From: Pseudomonas sp. PD9R
GTDB taxonomy: Bacteria > Pseudomonadota > Gammaproteobacteria > Pseudomonadales > Pseudomonadaceae
Assembly (NCBI RefSeq): GCF_019200975.1
Contig: NZ_JAHTMR010000003.1
Coordinates: 31,639 to 95,638, forward strand
Length of the DNA stretch: 64,000 bases
Direction of reading: 5' to 3'
A program made the position numbers and the translations under genes. Shown piece by piece: positions 52,332 through 61,616 of this stretch. Under the pieces are notes generated by a model that made no database searches, had not been told where the DNA came from, and saw only the letters and a program-made list of their open reading frames with translations. How positions within the stretch are numbered: position 1 is the first letter of the stretch; the number at the start of each line of letters is the position of its first letter.

Positions 52332-53190
52332 TGATCGCCAGCAATGTTTGAACGGCGGGCGAGGGCTCGCCGTTTTCCAGACTGAGTGCGTAGAGACTGA
52401 CCGGCACCGCTGGCGCTAACGGACAGGCGTCGAGCCCGGCCGACTTGGCACCGAGGGCAGTGAAGGGGTCGACGATGGCCAGGCCTTCTCCAGCCTCGAC
52501 CATGCTGCGCATCATCTGGTGAGTCTGGACTCGGGTTTGAATCACTGGCGCCGGGCGCAGGGCGTGCAGTTTGTTTTCCAGTGCCGGGCTGAGCGGGTCA
52601 TGACCTTCGAGGCCGACCATCGCTTGCCCCGCCAGATCCTGTAGTGAAATGTACTTTTGCTTCGGTTGCAGCCAGCCGTGGGGCGCCAGCAGTTGCAGTT
52701 TGCCTTGGGCGATCACCTGGCAATGAATGTCGGCGTGATCCGGATCATGCAGGCTCAAGCCCAAATCGCTTTCGCGCAGCAGCAGGCTCCTGACGATGTC
52801 GCGGGTCGGTTGGCTCAGCAAGGTGCAAGGCGCGTCGGGCAGCCGACGACGCAGGGCTGCAATGCTTTGTGGCAGCAATTGCTGGGCCAGGGGAGGGGTG
52901 CAGATGATGCGAAGTGGCGGTGCCAGGTATTGCCTGAGGCTGTTGGCCAGGCGCTGCACCGGTTCGAGCGCATCGTAGACACGGGCGATTTCGACTTGTA
53001 ACTCCCGCGCCTCACGCGTGGCCTGCAAGCGCCCGCGTACGCTGGAGAACAGCATGAAACCCAACTGATCCTCAGCGTCGCGCAAAATGCGCTCGACCTC
53101 GGCCACCGGCAACTGCAGCCATTCGGCGGCGGTGCCCAGGTGACCGGTCTGCAGGAGCGCCTGGATCACTTCGATATGGCGTAAGCGCAT
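52297..53190 (-). CDS. LysR-type transcriptional regulator
   Basis: This 297-residue regulator starts MRLRHIEVIQALLQTGHLGTAA. The helix-turn-helix is somewhat diverged (LQLPVAEVERILRDAEDQLG), lacking the usual S-x-V-S; the effector domain begins near residue 90. The end overlaps the GNAT gene by 35 bp in opposite orientation. No divergent target is obvious upstream. Confidence 0.88.
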   Translation of the reverse strand: MRLRHIEVIQALLQTGHLGTAAEWLQLPVAEVERILRDAEDQLGFMLFSSVRGRLQATREARELQVEIARVYDALEPVQRLANSLRQYLAPPLRIICTPPLAQQLLPQSIAALRRRLPDAPCTLLSQPTRDIVRSLLLRESDLGLSLHDPDHADIHCQVIAQGKLQLLAPHGWLQPKQKYISLQDLAGQAMVGLEGHDPLSPALENKLHALRPAPVIQTRVQTHQMMRSMVEAGEGLAIVDPFTALGAKSAGLDACPLAPAVPVSLYALSLENGEPSPAVQTLLAIITEQAAAMLAS

Positions 53191-53278
53191 GCGTGAAGTC
53201 CATGTTCAGCAGGTGAGGGAGTCAGTGGCTGAATCCTAACCCAAGTCTGCGCATATGACTTCTGCTCATAACATCGAG

Positions 53279-53503
53279 TTATGAAACGACGTTTGATACC
53301 GGTTCACGGATGATGGTTACACCCGATTGCACCAGAAGAAATTCGTTTTCATCCAGCTTGTTCACGCGGTCGCCAATGGCCAGCTTATAAGTGGTCGCGG
53401 GTGCGAGACCTTCTGGCGGGGTGGATTCCTGGAACTCATGAACGGAATAAATGCGGCCTTCCGCGTCTCTTGCATGGAACTGACCGACGAGTACTGCTGC
53501 CAT
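53279..53503 (-). CDS. Small hypothetical protein
   Basis: This 74-residue protein has no signal peptide or membrane segment and a plausible beta-rich fold, GQFHARDAEGRIYSVHEFQE. It has GAGG about 11 bp upstream of ATG 53503. I do not recognise a family. Codon use and the presence of a ribosome-binding site support a real gene. Confidence 0.65.
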   Translation of the reverse strand: MAAVLVGQFHARDAEGRIYSVHEFQESTPPEGLAPATTYKLAIGDRVNKLDENEFLLVQSGVTIIREPVSNVVS

Positions 53504-53678
53504 CTGCTTAGAACCTCTGGAGATAAATCACTCAATGTGCGGTTGGATAGACCGTGGTTGAGCTCGGTAAGTTTTCCTACAGGAAAAAAATAGTCAGGGA
53601 CGGCATTTTCGGTCGCCCACTGCTTGAATCGTCATCTATAACTACAAGCTCTTTCCATCGGACAGTCGAGAATCTTCC

Positions 53679-54239
53679 ATGAGCAACGTCTATACGATCG
53701 CCGTCCTGGTCGGCAGCTTGAGAAAGGAATCGATCAATCGCAAGATCGCGCTGGCACTGGCCGATCTGGCGCCTGCCAATCTCAAGCTCACTATCGTCGA
53801 AATCGGCGATCTGCCGCTGTACAACGAAGACATCGATGGAGCTTCACCGCCGGCAGCCTACAGCACTTTCCGACAACAAGTGAGTTCATCCGACGCGGTG
53901 CTGTTTGTGACCCCGGAATACAACCGTTCGGTGCCGGCGCCGATGAAGAATGCGATCGACGTCGGTTCGCGTCCGTATGGTAAAAGTGCCTGGAATGGCA
54001 AGCCGGGAGCGGTGATCAGCGCTTCACCGGGCGCTATCGGCGGCTTTGGTGCAAACCATCACTTGCGCCAGTCCATGGTGTTTCTCAATGTGCCGCTGAT
54101 GCAGCAGCCGGAAGCCTATCTGGGTGGTGCCGGCTCGGCGTTCGACGAGGCGGGCAAGTTGTCCGAGTCGGTCAAGCCGTTTCTGCAGAGCTTCATCAAT
54201 GCATATGGGCAGTTTGTCGAGCAGCATAAAAAGGTTTAA
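53679..54239 (+). CDS. NADPH-dependent FMN reductase (ChrR/ArsH-like flavoprotein)
   Basis: This 186-residue flavodoxin-fold reductase has GSLRKESINRKIA as the FMN-phosphate loop, FVTPEYNRSVPAPMKNAID as the family signature, and SASPGAIGGFGANHHLRQ. It is likely to reduce quinones, chromate or azo compounds in the cytosol with NAD(P)H. It converges with the TetR gene at 54249, 9 bp apart. Confidence 0.92.
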   Translation: MSNVYTIAVLVGSLRKESINRKIALALADLAPANLKLTIVEIGDLPLYNEDIDGASPPAAYSTFRQQVSSSDAVLFVTPEYNRSVPAPMKNAIDVGSRPYGKSAWNGKPGAVISASPGAIGGFGANHHLRQSMVFLNVPLMQQPEAYLGGAGSAFDEAGKLSESVKPFLQSFINAYGQFVEQHKKV

Positions 54240-54248
54240 TGCTGCGGA

Positions 54249-54905
54249 TTACCAATTGCTTGCCAATCGGCTACAAATCATCGTTTCCACTTCTGACAGC
54301 CATGCGGCGGTTTGTGCCGCCGCAGGTTGTGCAGTCACGCAATAGCGACGGCCACCCCAGGCCATGATCACCCAGGCATCGATAGTTGTTTGCGAGGGTT
54401 GCGCAGGCAGGTCGGTACAGGCAGCCAAGGCTTCGCGCCATTTTTGCGACAGCTCGTCGAACACGCGTCGATGGTGCTTGGGCTCGGCGATCTGGTGCTC
54501 AATGAGCGACACAGCGTGATTGAACAGCGGCTGACGGGCATCGTCGGGATCGCAGGTCAGGCGTACAAGGCGTTTGATTCGGGTCGGCCAATCCACATCT
54601 GCCTGTACGACGAATTCATCTATTTGCTGTAACAAGGCATCCAGACGATGACGGATGTAACCGGACAGCAGCGCTTCCTTGCTTGGGAAGTAATCGTACA
54701 GCGTGCCAATCGCGACACCTGCTTCCAGCGCCACATCGCGGGTGGTCAGCCCGGTCCAGCCGTTACGATGCCAAATCCGAACAAAAGCCTGGTAAATCGC
54801 CTCAACCGTGAAAACCGCCCGGGCCTGACTCGGCCGTTTCAGCGGCTTTGCACGGGGATTGAGAGTGGGCGCGTCGCCCTTGTTGTTTCCGAACCCGCTC
54901 TTCAT
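54249..54905 (-). CDS. TetR/AcrR family transcriptional regulator
   Basis: This 218-residue repressor has a ~25-residue basic, disordered N-terminus before the helix-turn-helix, TTRDVALEAGVAIGTLYDYF then PSKEALLSGYI. It has a C-terminal ligand domain. It is divergent from the DUF2855 gene with a 55-bp gap, so it probably represses that gene and itself; no strong palindrome is apparent in the gap. Confidence 0.9.
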   Translation of the reverse strand: MKSGFGNNKGDAPTLNPRAKPLKRPSQARAVFTVEAIYQAFVRIWHRNGWTGLTTRDVALEAGVAIGTLYDYFPSKEALLSGYIRHRLDALLQQIDEFVVQADVDWPTRIKRLVRLTCDPDDARQPLFNHAVSLIEHQIAEPKHHRRVFDELSQKWREALAACTDLPAQPSQTTIDAWVIMAWGGRRYCVTAQPAAAQTAAWLSEVETMICSRLASNW

Positions 54906-54960
54906 CGACGGCCCTTACTCTGGTGCAACCCGCCACGCTGTCGCAGCAGGAGACTCAAGG

Positions 54961-56064
54961 ATGCAAAGTTTGAGCACGGTAACACGCCTGATTACCCGTA
55001 AAAACGCCCTGGATAAAAGCCGGATCGTTCAGGAGCAACGAAGCCTGGTTGCGGCCGCTGGAGAGGTGATTCTGAAGATTGATCGTTGTGCGCTGACGAC
55101 CAATAACATTACCTACGCCGCCTATGGCAATTCGATGAACTACTGGGGATTTTTTCCTACTGGGCAGGCGGAATGGGGCCACGTTCCGGCCTGGGGTTTT
55201 GCCGATGTGGTGGCGTCGCAAGTGCCGGGTATCAAGGTTGGGGAGCGCTTCTACGGGTATTTTCCGATTGCCAGCCATCTCTGGATGCGACCGGAGCGGG
55301 TCACTGAGCGCGGTTTCTACGACGCTGCCGAGCATCGACTGGGGCTGACCTCGGCCTACAACCAGTACACCCGCTGCACTTGGGATGAGTACTACAGTCC
55401 CGACACCGAAAACCTGCAGATTTTACTCAAACCCCTGTTTTTGACTTCTTCAATGCTCGCCGACTTCCTCCAGGATAAACAATTCTTCGGTGCAACCCGG
55501 CTGGTGTTTTCCAGCGCTTCGAGCAAAACGGCGTATGGCACCGCAGTCTGCCTGGGGAATCATCCGGGGCTTGAAAGGGTGGCGCTGACTTCTGCCGGCA
55601 ACAAGGCGTTTGTCGAAACCCTCGATTGTTATGAACGCACGGTGACATACGCGGAACTGGCAAACCTGGCCAATGATCGTCCTGTGCTGTATGTGGATTT
55701 CTCCGGCGACCTGGATTTACGTGACCGGGTACACCGGCATTTTGCCGGGCAGTTGATCTACAGTTGCTTCGCCGGTTCTGCGCAAAGCACCCATGAGGCA
55801 AGGTTGACGGCTATCGAGGGGCCGCAGCCGGTATTCTTTTTCGCGCCGATCCAGATCCGTAAGCGCAATGCCGATTGGGGGCCTCAAGGGGTGAGTGAGC
55901 ATATCGGTCAGGGCTTGCTGCAGTTTTTCCAGAAAGTAACGGCCCCTGAGAAGCCCTTGTTGCAAGTGGTGGAGAGCCAGGGTTACGAAGCAGCGCAAAC
56001 GGTTATCTCCCGGCTGTTTCACGGGCAGGTCGCGCCAGTCGAGGGGCATGTGATTCGCTTGTGA
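54961..56064 (+). CDS. DUF2855 family protein
   Basis: This 367-residue cytosolic protein of the DUF2855 family has an MDR/alcohol-dehydrogenase-like layout (NNITYAAYGNSMNYW, PAWGFADVVASQVPGIKVGER), without zinc-binding motifs or a clear GxGxxG. It may be a degenerate oxidoreductase. Start ATG 54961 with GGAG upstream was chosen; the longer frame to 54859 overlaps the divergent TetR gene. It is likely controlled by that TetR protein. Substrate unknown. Confidence 0.85.
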   Translation: MQSLSTVTRLITRKNALDKSRIVQEQRSLVAAAGEVILKIDRCALTTNNITYAAYGNSMNYWGFFPTGQAEWGHVPAWGFADVVASQVPGIKVGERFYGYFPIASHLWMRPERVTERGFYDAAEHRLGLTSAYNQYTRCTWDEYYSPDTENLQILLKPLFLTSSMLADFLQDKQFFGATRLVFSSASSKTAYGTAVCLGNHPGLERVALTSAGNKAFVETLDCYERTVTYAELANLANDRPVLYVDFSGDLDLRDRVHRHFAGQLIYSCFAGSAQSTHEARLTAIEGPQPVFFFAPIQIRKRNADWGPQGVSEHIGQGLLQFFQKVTAPEKPLLQVVESQGYEAAQTVISRLFHGQVAPVEGHVIRL

Positions 56065-56139
56065 TGAGACGATGCTGCGAGTAAAAAGGGCCGGCACCGT
56101 TTGTTCAACGTTTCCAAATGCTTTTGAAGGTCGCCCTGA

Positions 56140-57423
56140 ATGCTCGTAGCGTCACTGATTTTCTTGCTGACCATCACCCTGGTGATCTGGCAGCCCAAAG
56201 GCCTCGGCGTTGGCTGGAGCGCGGTATTCGGTGCCGTGCTGGCGTTGATTTTCGGCGTGGTGCACCTGAGTGACATCCCGTTGGTGTGGCAAATCATCTG
56301 GAACGCCACCGGCACCTTTGTCGCGTTGATCATCATCAGTCTGTTGCTGGATGAGGCGGGGCTGTTCGCCTGGGCGGCGCTGCATGTCGCCCGTTGGGGG
56401 CGAGGCAGCGGGCGCAAGTTGTTTGCCTATATGGTGTTGCTGGGGGCGCTGGTCTCGGCGTTATTCGCCAATGATGGCGCGGCGCTGATTCTCACGCCTA
56501 TCGTGATTTCCATGTTGCTGGCATTGCGTTTTTCGCCGGCGGCAACCCTCGCGTTTGTGATGGGCGCGGGGTTTATCGCCGACACCGCGAGCCTGCCATT
56601 AGTGGTCTCGAACCTGGTGAACATCGTTTCAGCGGACTTCTTCCACATTGGTTTCAACCGCTACGCCGCAGTGATGATCCCGGTCAACCTGGTCAGCGTT
56701 GCCGCGACCCTGGCGGTGCTGATGTGGTTTTTTCGACGCGACATTCCCAAGGGCTACGACCCCGAACAACTGGAACATCCCGAAACCGCGATCCATGACA
56801 AGGCAACGTTCTATGCCGGCTGGGCGGTGTTGGTGATTCTGTTGCTCGGTTGTTTTGCCCTGGAACCATTGGGCATTCCGATCAGTGCGATCTCGGCGGT
56901 GTGCGCGGCTTTGCTGTTGGCCATCGCCGCCCGTGGGCACAAGATTTCCACGCGTAAAGTGATGAAAGAAGCCCCGTGGCACATCGTTATTTTCTCGCTG
57001 GGCATGTATCTGGTGGTCTACGGCCTGCGCAATGCCGGGCTCACCGGTTATCTGGCGGGATGGCTGAACGGATTTGCCAACTACGGCATTTGGGGCGCGG
57101 CGATCGGTACGGGGGTGCTGACGGCGTTGTTGTCGTCGATCATGAACAACCTGCCGACGGTGTTGATCGGCTTGCTGTCCATCGATGCCAGTCAAGCGAC
57201 GGGCGTTGTGAAGGAGGCGATGATCTACGCCAACGTCATTGGCAGCGACCTGGGACCAAAAATCACCCCGATTGGCAGTCTGGCGACGTTGCTGTGGCTG
57301 CATGTGCTGGAGCGCAAGAATATCCGGATTGGCTGGGGGTATTACTTCAAGGTCGGAATTGTGTTGACGGTGCCGGTGTTGTTGGTGACGTTGGCGGCGT
57401 TGGCGATGCGGTTATCCATTTAA
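56140..57423 (+). CDS. arsB: Arsenite/antimonite efflux permease ArsB
   Basis: This is a 427-residue inner-membrane protein, close in length and sequence to E. coli ArsB ([56 protein letters not shown]). It exports As(III)/Sb(III) using the proton gradient. Start ATG 56140 has GAAGG upstream. No arsR, arsC or arsH is adjacent, so this is an orphan copy, and its regulation is unclear. The nearby FMN reductase at 53679 is only loosely ArsH-like. Confidence 0.93.
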   Translation: MLVASLIFLLTITLVIWQPKGLGVGWSAVFGAVLALIFGVVHLSDIPLVWQIIWNATGTFVALIIISLLLDEAGLFAWAALHVARWGRGSGRKLFAYMVLLGALVSALFANDGAALILTPIVISMLLALRFSPAATLAFVMGAGFIADTASLPLVVSNLVNIVSADFFHIGFNRYAAVMIPVNLVSVAATLAVLMWFFRRDIPKGYDPEQLEHPETAIHDKATFYAGWAVLVILLLGCFALEPLGIPISAISAVCAALLLAIAARGHKISTRKVMKEAPWHIVIFSLGMYLVVYGLRNAGLTGYLAGWLNGFANYGIWGAAIGTGVLTALLSSIMNNLPTVLIGLLSIDASQATGVVKEAMIYANVIGSDLGPKITPIGSLATLLWLHVLERKNIRIGWGYYFKVGIVLTVPVLLVTLAALAMRLSI

Positions 57424-57433
57424 TCTTGTTCAT

Positions 57434-57513
57434 GTAGGAGCTGCCGAAGGCTGCGATCTTTTGATCCTGATCTTTTAAAGTCAAAAGATCGCAGCCTTCG
57501 GCAGCTCCTACAG
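57434..57513. repeat. Family-B repeat doublet
   Basis: GTAGGAGCTGCCGAAGGCTG and inverted GCAGCCTTCGGCAGCTCCTAC are separated by ~25 bp, between convergent arsB and DUF1853 genes. Confidence 0.92.
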
Positions 57514-57521
57514 GGGATGGT

Positions 57522-58472
57522 TCAGCCACTTCCCGGCACATTCGGCCAAAGATCCGCCACCAGAAACAGCCGTTCGGCTTCTTCCCACTCGCCTTGGGGG
57601 TTTTCCGTCAGTCGCACCAGCAATTGCGCCGGTGCCAGGGGATCGAGATCGTTCAACCAATCGCTCAACTGTTCAACGCTCCACGCCTGCTCGGCCGGGT
57701 AATGCGCTGGCGCGAGCCAGGCGTGGCGGGGCAGGGGTTGCCAGCGACCGGGCGGGCGTTGCAGGACAAATTCCTTCCAGTCCTTCTGATGCAGCCAGCT
57801 CCCGCGCAGATGCTGCGGATGCGCGCCGCTCGGTGGCGCGGCTTGCCCAGGCCACGGATAAAGCAAATAACCGCCCAGCCACAAATGCGCGCTGAACTCA
57901 CGGATATCCAGCGCGGCCAACACTTCCCGGCTCTCCGGGCGCGCGGAAATGGGCAATTGATGCTGGCTCAAGTGCGTCAGTTTTCGATCCAGCCGATCAT
58001 GGCAGCCCGGACCGAGCCACTGTGAGGCGTCGTGTCCATCGCCGTTCTGCGGGCCGAGGTAAAGTTTGATCGCCAGCTCCAGGTGATGCACGCCGTCGCG
58101 ATCACGCAGCAGCATGTCCAGCTCGCCCAAGGTGTGGCCTTCGCGGCGAATCGGCATGTTGGCGGCGATCAACTCGATACCAGGCGCATGCTGCACGGCA
58201 AATTGCCACAGTCGTTCGTAGTACAAGCCCAGGCGTCGGGTGCGGGCCTGCGCCAGCCAATGCAACAAGCCATAACTGTCCCGATCCAGCTGCCGCAGCC
58301 AGTGTTCCAGGCGTTCCGGGGCCTGCACCCAGTCGCTGCCGGCCAGTGGATGGCGTTGCGGCCACGGGGTCTCGGCGAGCATCGGCGGCGCGAGGATGAC
58401 CCAGGCCAGGTCGCGCACTTCGGGATGGCGCAACTGGTGGGGTAACTGCAATAAATCTGGAAATAGGATCAT
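57522..58472 (-). CDS. DUF1853 family protein
   Basis: This 316-residue protein begins [19 protein letters not shown]. Its centre has [21 protein letters not shown], a D...E-x3-K arrangement reminiscent of PD-(D/E)xK nuclease folds; this is a weak resemblance and not proof of activity. The family is common in Pseudomonas next to nadK. Divergent from nadK with 122 bp between. Function unknown. Confidence 0.85.
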   Translation of the reverse strand: MILFPDLLQLPHQLRHPEVRDLAWVILAPPMLAETPWPQRHPLAGSDWVQAPERLEHWLRQLDRDSYGLLHWLAQARTRRLGLYYERLWQFAVQHAPGIELIAANMPIRREGHTLGELDMLLRDRDGVHHLELAIKLYLGPQNGDGHDASQWLGPGCHDRLDRKLTHLSQHQLPISARPESREVLAALDIREFSAHLWLGGYLLYPWPGQAAPPSGAHPQHLRGSWLHQKDWKEFVLQRPPGRWQPLPRHAWLAPAHYPAEQAWSVEQLSDWLNDLDPLAPAQLLVRLTENPQGEWEEAERLFLVADLWPNVPGSG

Positions 58473-58594
58473 CTTGCGAGCATAGCCTCAAACAGGAGTA
58501 CATCCTTGTGGCTGAAAGGATTTTGTCTATGCCGCGCTTTCGCCCATAATCGTGCTTTTCGCCGTCGCAGACGCCCAGTCCTGTTAGGAGCCCC

Positions 58595-59485
58595 ATGGAG
58601 CAATTTCGTAATATCGGCATCATCGGACGCTTAGGCAGTTCTCAGGTGCTGGATACCGTCCGCCGACTGAAACGCTTTCTGCTCGATCGTCACCTGCACG
58701 TGATCCTCGAAGACACCATTGCCGAAGTCTTGCCGGGCCATGGCCTGCAAACCTCGTCGCGCAAGATGCTTGGCGAAGTCTGTGACATGGTCATTGTGGT
58801 CGGCGGTGATGGCAGTCTGCTTGGGGCGGCCCGTGCCCTGGCCAAACACAATATTCCGGTGCTCGGCATCAACCGGGGCAGCCTGGGGTTCCTGACCGAC
58901 ATCCGCCCTGATGAGCTGGAAGTCAAGGTCGCTGAAGTGCTCGACGGCCATTATCTGGTGGAGAACCGCTTCCTGCTGCAAGCCGAAGTCCGACGCCACG
59001 CCGAAGCCATTGGTCAGGGCGATGCGCTGAACGACGTGGTGCTGCACCCCGGCAAATCCACGCGAATGATCGAGTTCGAGCTGTACATCGACGGTCAGTT
59101 CGTCTGCAGCCAGAAGGCTGATGGCCTGATCGTCGCCACGCCCACCGGTTCGACCGCTTATGCGCTGTCGGCTGGCGGTCCGATCATGCATCCCAAGCTC
59201 GACGCTATTGTGATTGTGCCGATGTACCCCCATACCTTGTCGGGCAGGCCGATTGTGGTCGATGGCAACAGTGAGCTGAAAATCGTCGTGTCCAAGGATA
59301 TGCAGATCTATCCGCAAGTCTCGTGTGACGGGCAGAACCACTTTACCTGTGCGCCCGGTGACACCATTACCGTCAGTAAAAAAGCCCAGAAGTTGCGGCT
59401 GATCCATCCGCTCGACCACAACTACTATGAAGTCTGCCGGACCAAGCTTGGCTGGGGCAGTAAGTTGGGGGGTGGAGGCGACTGA
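58595..59485 (+). CDS. nadK: NAD(+) kinase
   Basis: NadK phosphorylates NAD to NADP with ATP in the cytosol. The 296-residue protein shows the GGDGS motif in VVVGGDGSLLGAAR near residue 72 and the conserved DGLIVATPTGSTAYALSAGG. It heads a rightward run; the phosphoesterase gene starts inside its stop (overlap 1 bp). Confidence 0.97.
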   Translation: MEQFRNIGIIGRLGSSQVLDTVRRLKRFLLDRHLHVILEDTIAEVLPGHGLQTSSRKMLGEVCDMVIVVGGDGSLLGAARALAKHNIPVLGINRGSLGFLTDIRPDELEVKVAEVLDGHYLVENRFLLQAEVRRHAEAIGQGDALNDVVLHPGKSTRMIEFELYIDGQFVCSQKADGLIVATPTGSTAYALSAGGPIMHPKLDAIVIVPMYPHTLSGRPIVVDGNSELKIVVSKDMQIYPQVSCDGQNHFTCAPGDTITVSKKAQKLRLIHPLDHNYYEVCRTKLGWGSKLGGGGD

Positions 59486-60456
59486 TGCTCGATCCCGCGC
59501 GTAGCTACGACCTGATCGGTGACGTGCACGGTTGCGCTTTGACCCTTGAGCACCTGCTCGACCGGCTCGGTTATCACAAACAAGGTGGCGTCTGGCGCCA
59601 TGCCTCGCGCATGGCGGTGTTCGTCGGCGACATCATCGACCGCGGCCCGCGGATTCGCGAGGCGCTGCACATCGTCCACGACATGGTCGAGGCCGGTCAG
59701 GCGTTGTGCATCATGGGCAACCATGAATTCAACGCGTTGGGCTGGAGCACGCCGGCACTGCCCGGAAGCGGCAAGCAGTTCGTGCGCGAACACACCCCGC
59801 GCCATGCCCGTTTGCTGCACGAAACTCTGACTCAGTTCGAAAATCATCCGGCGGACTGGCATGACTTCCAGCAGTGGTTCTATGAGCTGCCGCTGTTTGT
59901 TGACGCCGGGCGCTTCCGGGTGGTGCACGCCTGTTGGGACGCCGGCCTGATCGAGCCGCTGCGGGCACTGTTTCCCGATGGCTGCGTGGACGAGCACTTC
60001 CTCCAGACCTCGGCGACACCGGGCAGCTTTGCCTGCACCGTGTTCGACCGCCTGCTGCGTGGCACCGATATGCGCTTGCCCCATGGGCTGACCATGACCA
60101 GCGGCGATGGCCTGACACGTTCGTTCTTCCGTACAAAGTTCTGGGAAGACGACCCGCAAACCTACGGAGACATCGTGTTCCAGCCCGACGCCTTGCCTGA
60201 CCCGGTGGCCCGAACGCCGCTGTCATCAACCGAGAAAAACAACTTGCTGCGCTACGGTAGCGACGAGCCATTGCTGTTCGTCGGCCACTACTGGCGCAGC
60301 GGCAAACCCGCACCGATTCGCCCGAACCTGGCGTGCCTGGATTACAGCGCGGTGCTCTATGGCAAGCTTGTCGCCTATCGCCTTGACCAGGAAACCCGTC
60401 TCGACCCACACAAATTTGTCTGGGTCGATGTCGAACGCCCTGAGGTGCTGCAATGA
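59485..60456 (+). CDS. Metallophosphoesterase (calcineurin-like)
   Basis: This 323-residue enzyme has the five-block metal-binding pattern: DLIGDVHGCALTL, VGDIIDRGP, GNHEFNALGW, VVHACWD and FVGHYWRSG. It resembles ApaH/PrpE-type phosphatases but is longer and of unassigned substrate. ATG 59485 overlaps the nadK stop and its own stop overlaps the rhomboid start (ATGA), indicating translational coupling. Confidence 0.92.
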   Translation: MLDPARSYDLIGDVHGCALTLEHLLDRLGYHKQGGVWRHASRMAVFVGDIIDRGPRIREALHIVHDMVEAGQALCIMGNHEFNALGWSTPALPGSGKQFVREHTPRHARLLHETLTQFENHPADWHDFQQWFYELPLFVDAGRFRVVHACWDAGLIEPLRALFPDGCVDEHFLQTSATPGSFACTVFDRLLRGTDMRLPHGLTMTSGDGLTRSFFRTKFWEDDPQTYGDIVFQPDALPDPVARTPLSSTEKNNLLRYGSDEPLLFVGHYWRSGKPAPIRPNLACLDYSAVLYGKLVAYRLDQETRLDPHKFVWVDVERPEVLQ

Positions 60457-61322
60457 CGACTGTCGCCGTATTGCGCCTGCCGCTGGCGGTGGATTTGAGT
60501 GGGTTCGTCAAGTTGCTGCAACGCATGCAGGTGCCGCATCGGGTCAGTGAAGAGTCCGGTGAGCAAGTGCTGTGGGTGCCTTCGAACATCAGCGAAGACG
60601 TCCGCGTGTTGTACGAACGTTTTCCGCTGGGTGATCCCGATGAGCAACTGGCCATTCCGGAGGCCCGAACGGTTCGCCGGCCGAGCTTCGCCGAGCAGGC
60701 CCGGCATGCGAAAGGCACGGCATTGGTGCTGTTACTGAGTGTGCTCGTCGGTGCCGTGACGCTGCTGGGCGACAACCTCGACACCATGCGCTGGCTGACC
60801 TTCCTCGATTACCACGTCGTCGGTGAGTACATCCACTTTGTGCCACTGGCCGACAGCCTGGCGGCGGGGCAGTGGTGGCGACTGGTAACACCGATGTTGA
60901 TCCATTTCGGCATCCTGCACCTGGCCATGAACGGCATGTGGTACTGGGAGCTGGGGCGGCGCATTGAGTCGCGTCAGGGCACTGTGAACCTGATCGGACT
61001 GACCTTGCTGTTCAGCCTCGTGTCCAACTACGCCCAATTTGCATTCAGCGGCCCGACCCTGTTTGGCGGGTTGTCGGGCGTGCTGTACGGCCTGCTGGGG
61101 CATTGCTGGATCTTCCAGTTGTTGTCGCCGAACGCCGCTTATCGGCTGCCCCGTGGGGTGTTGGTGATGATGCTGGTGTGGTTGCTGCTGTGTTTGTCCG
61201 GGTTGGTCTCGATGATCGGCTTCGGTGAAATTGCCAACGCGGCGCACGTCGGCGGGTTGCTCGTCGGATGCTTGACCGGTTTGTTGGGTGGTTTGTACAA
61301 CCGCCGTAAACTGGCCGCCTGA
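60453..61322 (+). CDS. Rhomboid family intramembrane serine protease
   Basis: This 289-residue inner-membrane protease has a cytosolic N-terminal ~85 residues like GlpG, then six membrane helices. The catalytic Ser is in FGGLSGVLYGLLGH, the catalytic His in NAAHVGGLLVG, and the oxyanion-region HFGILHLAMNGMWYW is present. Translationally coupled to the phosphoesterase. Substrate unknown. Confidence 0.95.
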   Translation: MTTVAVLRLPLAVDLSGFVKLLQRMQVPHRVSEESGEQVLWVPSNISEDVRVLYERFPLGDPDEQLAIPEARTVRRPSFAEQARHAKGTALVLLLSVLVGAVTLLGDNLDTMRWLTFLDYHVVGEYIHFVPLADSLAAGQWWRLVTPMLIHFGILHLAMNGMWYWELGRRIESRQGTVNLIGLTLLFSLVSNYAQFAFSGPTLFGGLSGVLYGLLGHCWIFQLLSPNAAYRLPRGVLVMMLVWLLLCLSGLVSMIGFGEIANAAHVGGLLVGCLTGLLGGLYNRRKLAA

Positions 61323-61355
61323 AAAAGTTATGTCTATAGAGAGCGCGGAGACCCA

Positions 61356-61616
61356 ATGTCCTCTTTTAACGAAATGATCCAAAACATCACCCCGGACATC
61401 TACGAGAGCCTGAAACTGGCGGTGGAAATCGGTAAATGGTCCGACGGTGGCAAGCTCAGCGCCGAACAGCGCGAGCTGTCGCTGCAAGCGATGATTGCCT
61501 GGGAAATCCAGAACCTGCCTGAAGAAGAACGTACGGGTTACATGGGCCCGCAGGAATGCAGTTCCAAATCGATTCAAGTGCCCAATATCCTGTTCAAGTC
61601 GGATGCCATCCATTGA
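61356..61616 (+). CDS. yeaC: DUF1315/YeaC family protein
   Basis: This 86-residue cytosolic protein has the family's MIQNITPDIYESLKLAVEIG and WPDG-like KWSDGGKLS, QAMIAWE and PEEERTGYM segments. Function is unknown. It lies between the rhomboid gene and the DUF2797 gene; the latter starts in its stop codon (TTGA). Confidence 0.93.
   Translation: MSSFNEMIQNITPDIYESLKLAVEIGKWSDGGKLSAEQRELSLQAMIAWEIQNLPEEERTGYMGPQECSSKSIQVPNILFKSDAIH

Noticed and set aside
53679..57423. FMN reductase plus arsB read as a dispersed ars operon
   Set aside because: The reductase is separated from arsB by a TetR/DUF2855 pair in mixed orientation, and its motifs fit general ChrR-type reductases; no arsR or arsC is present.
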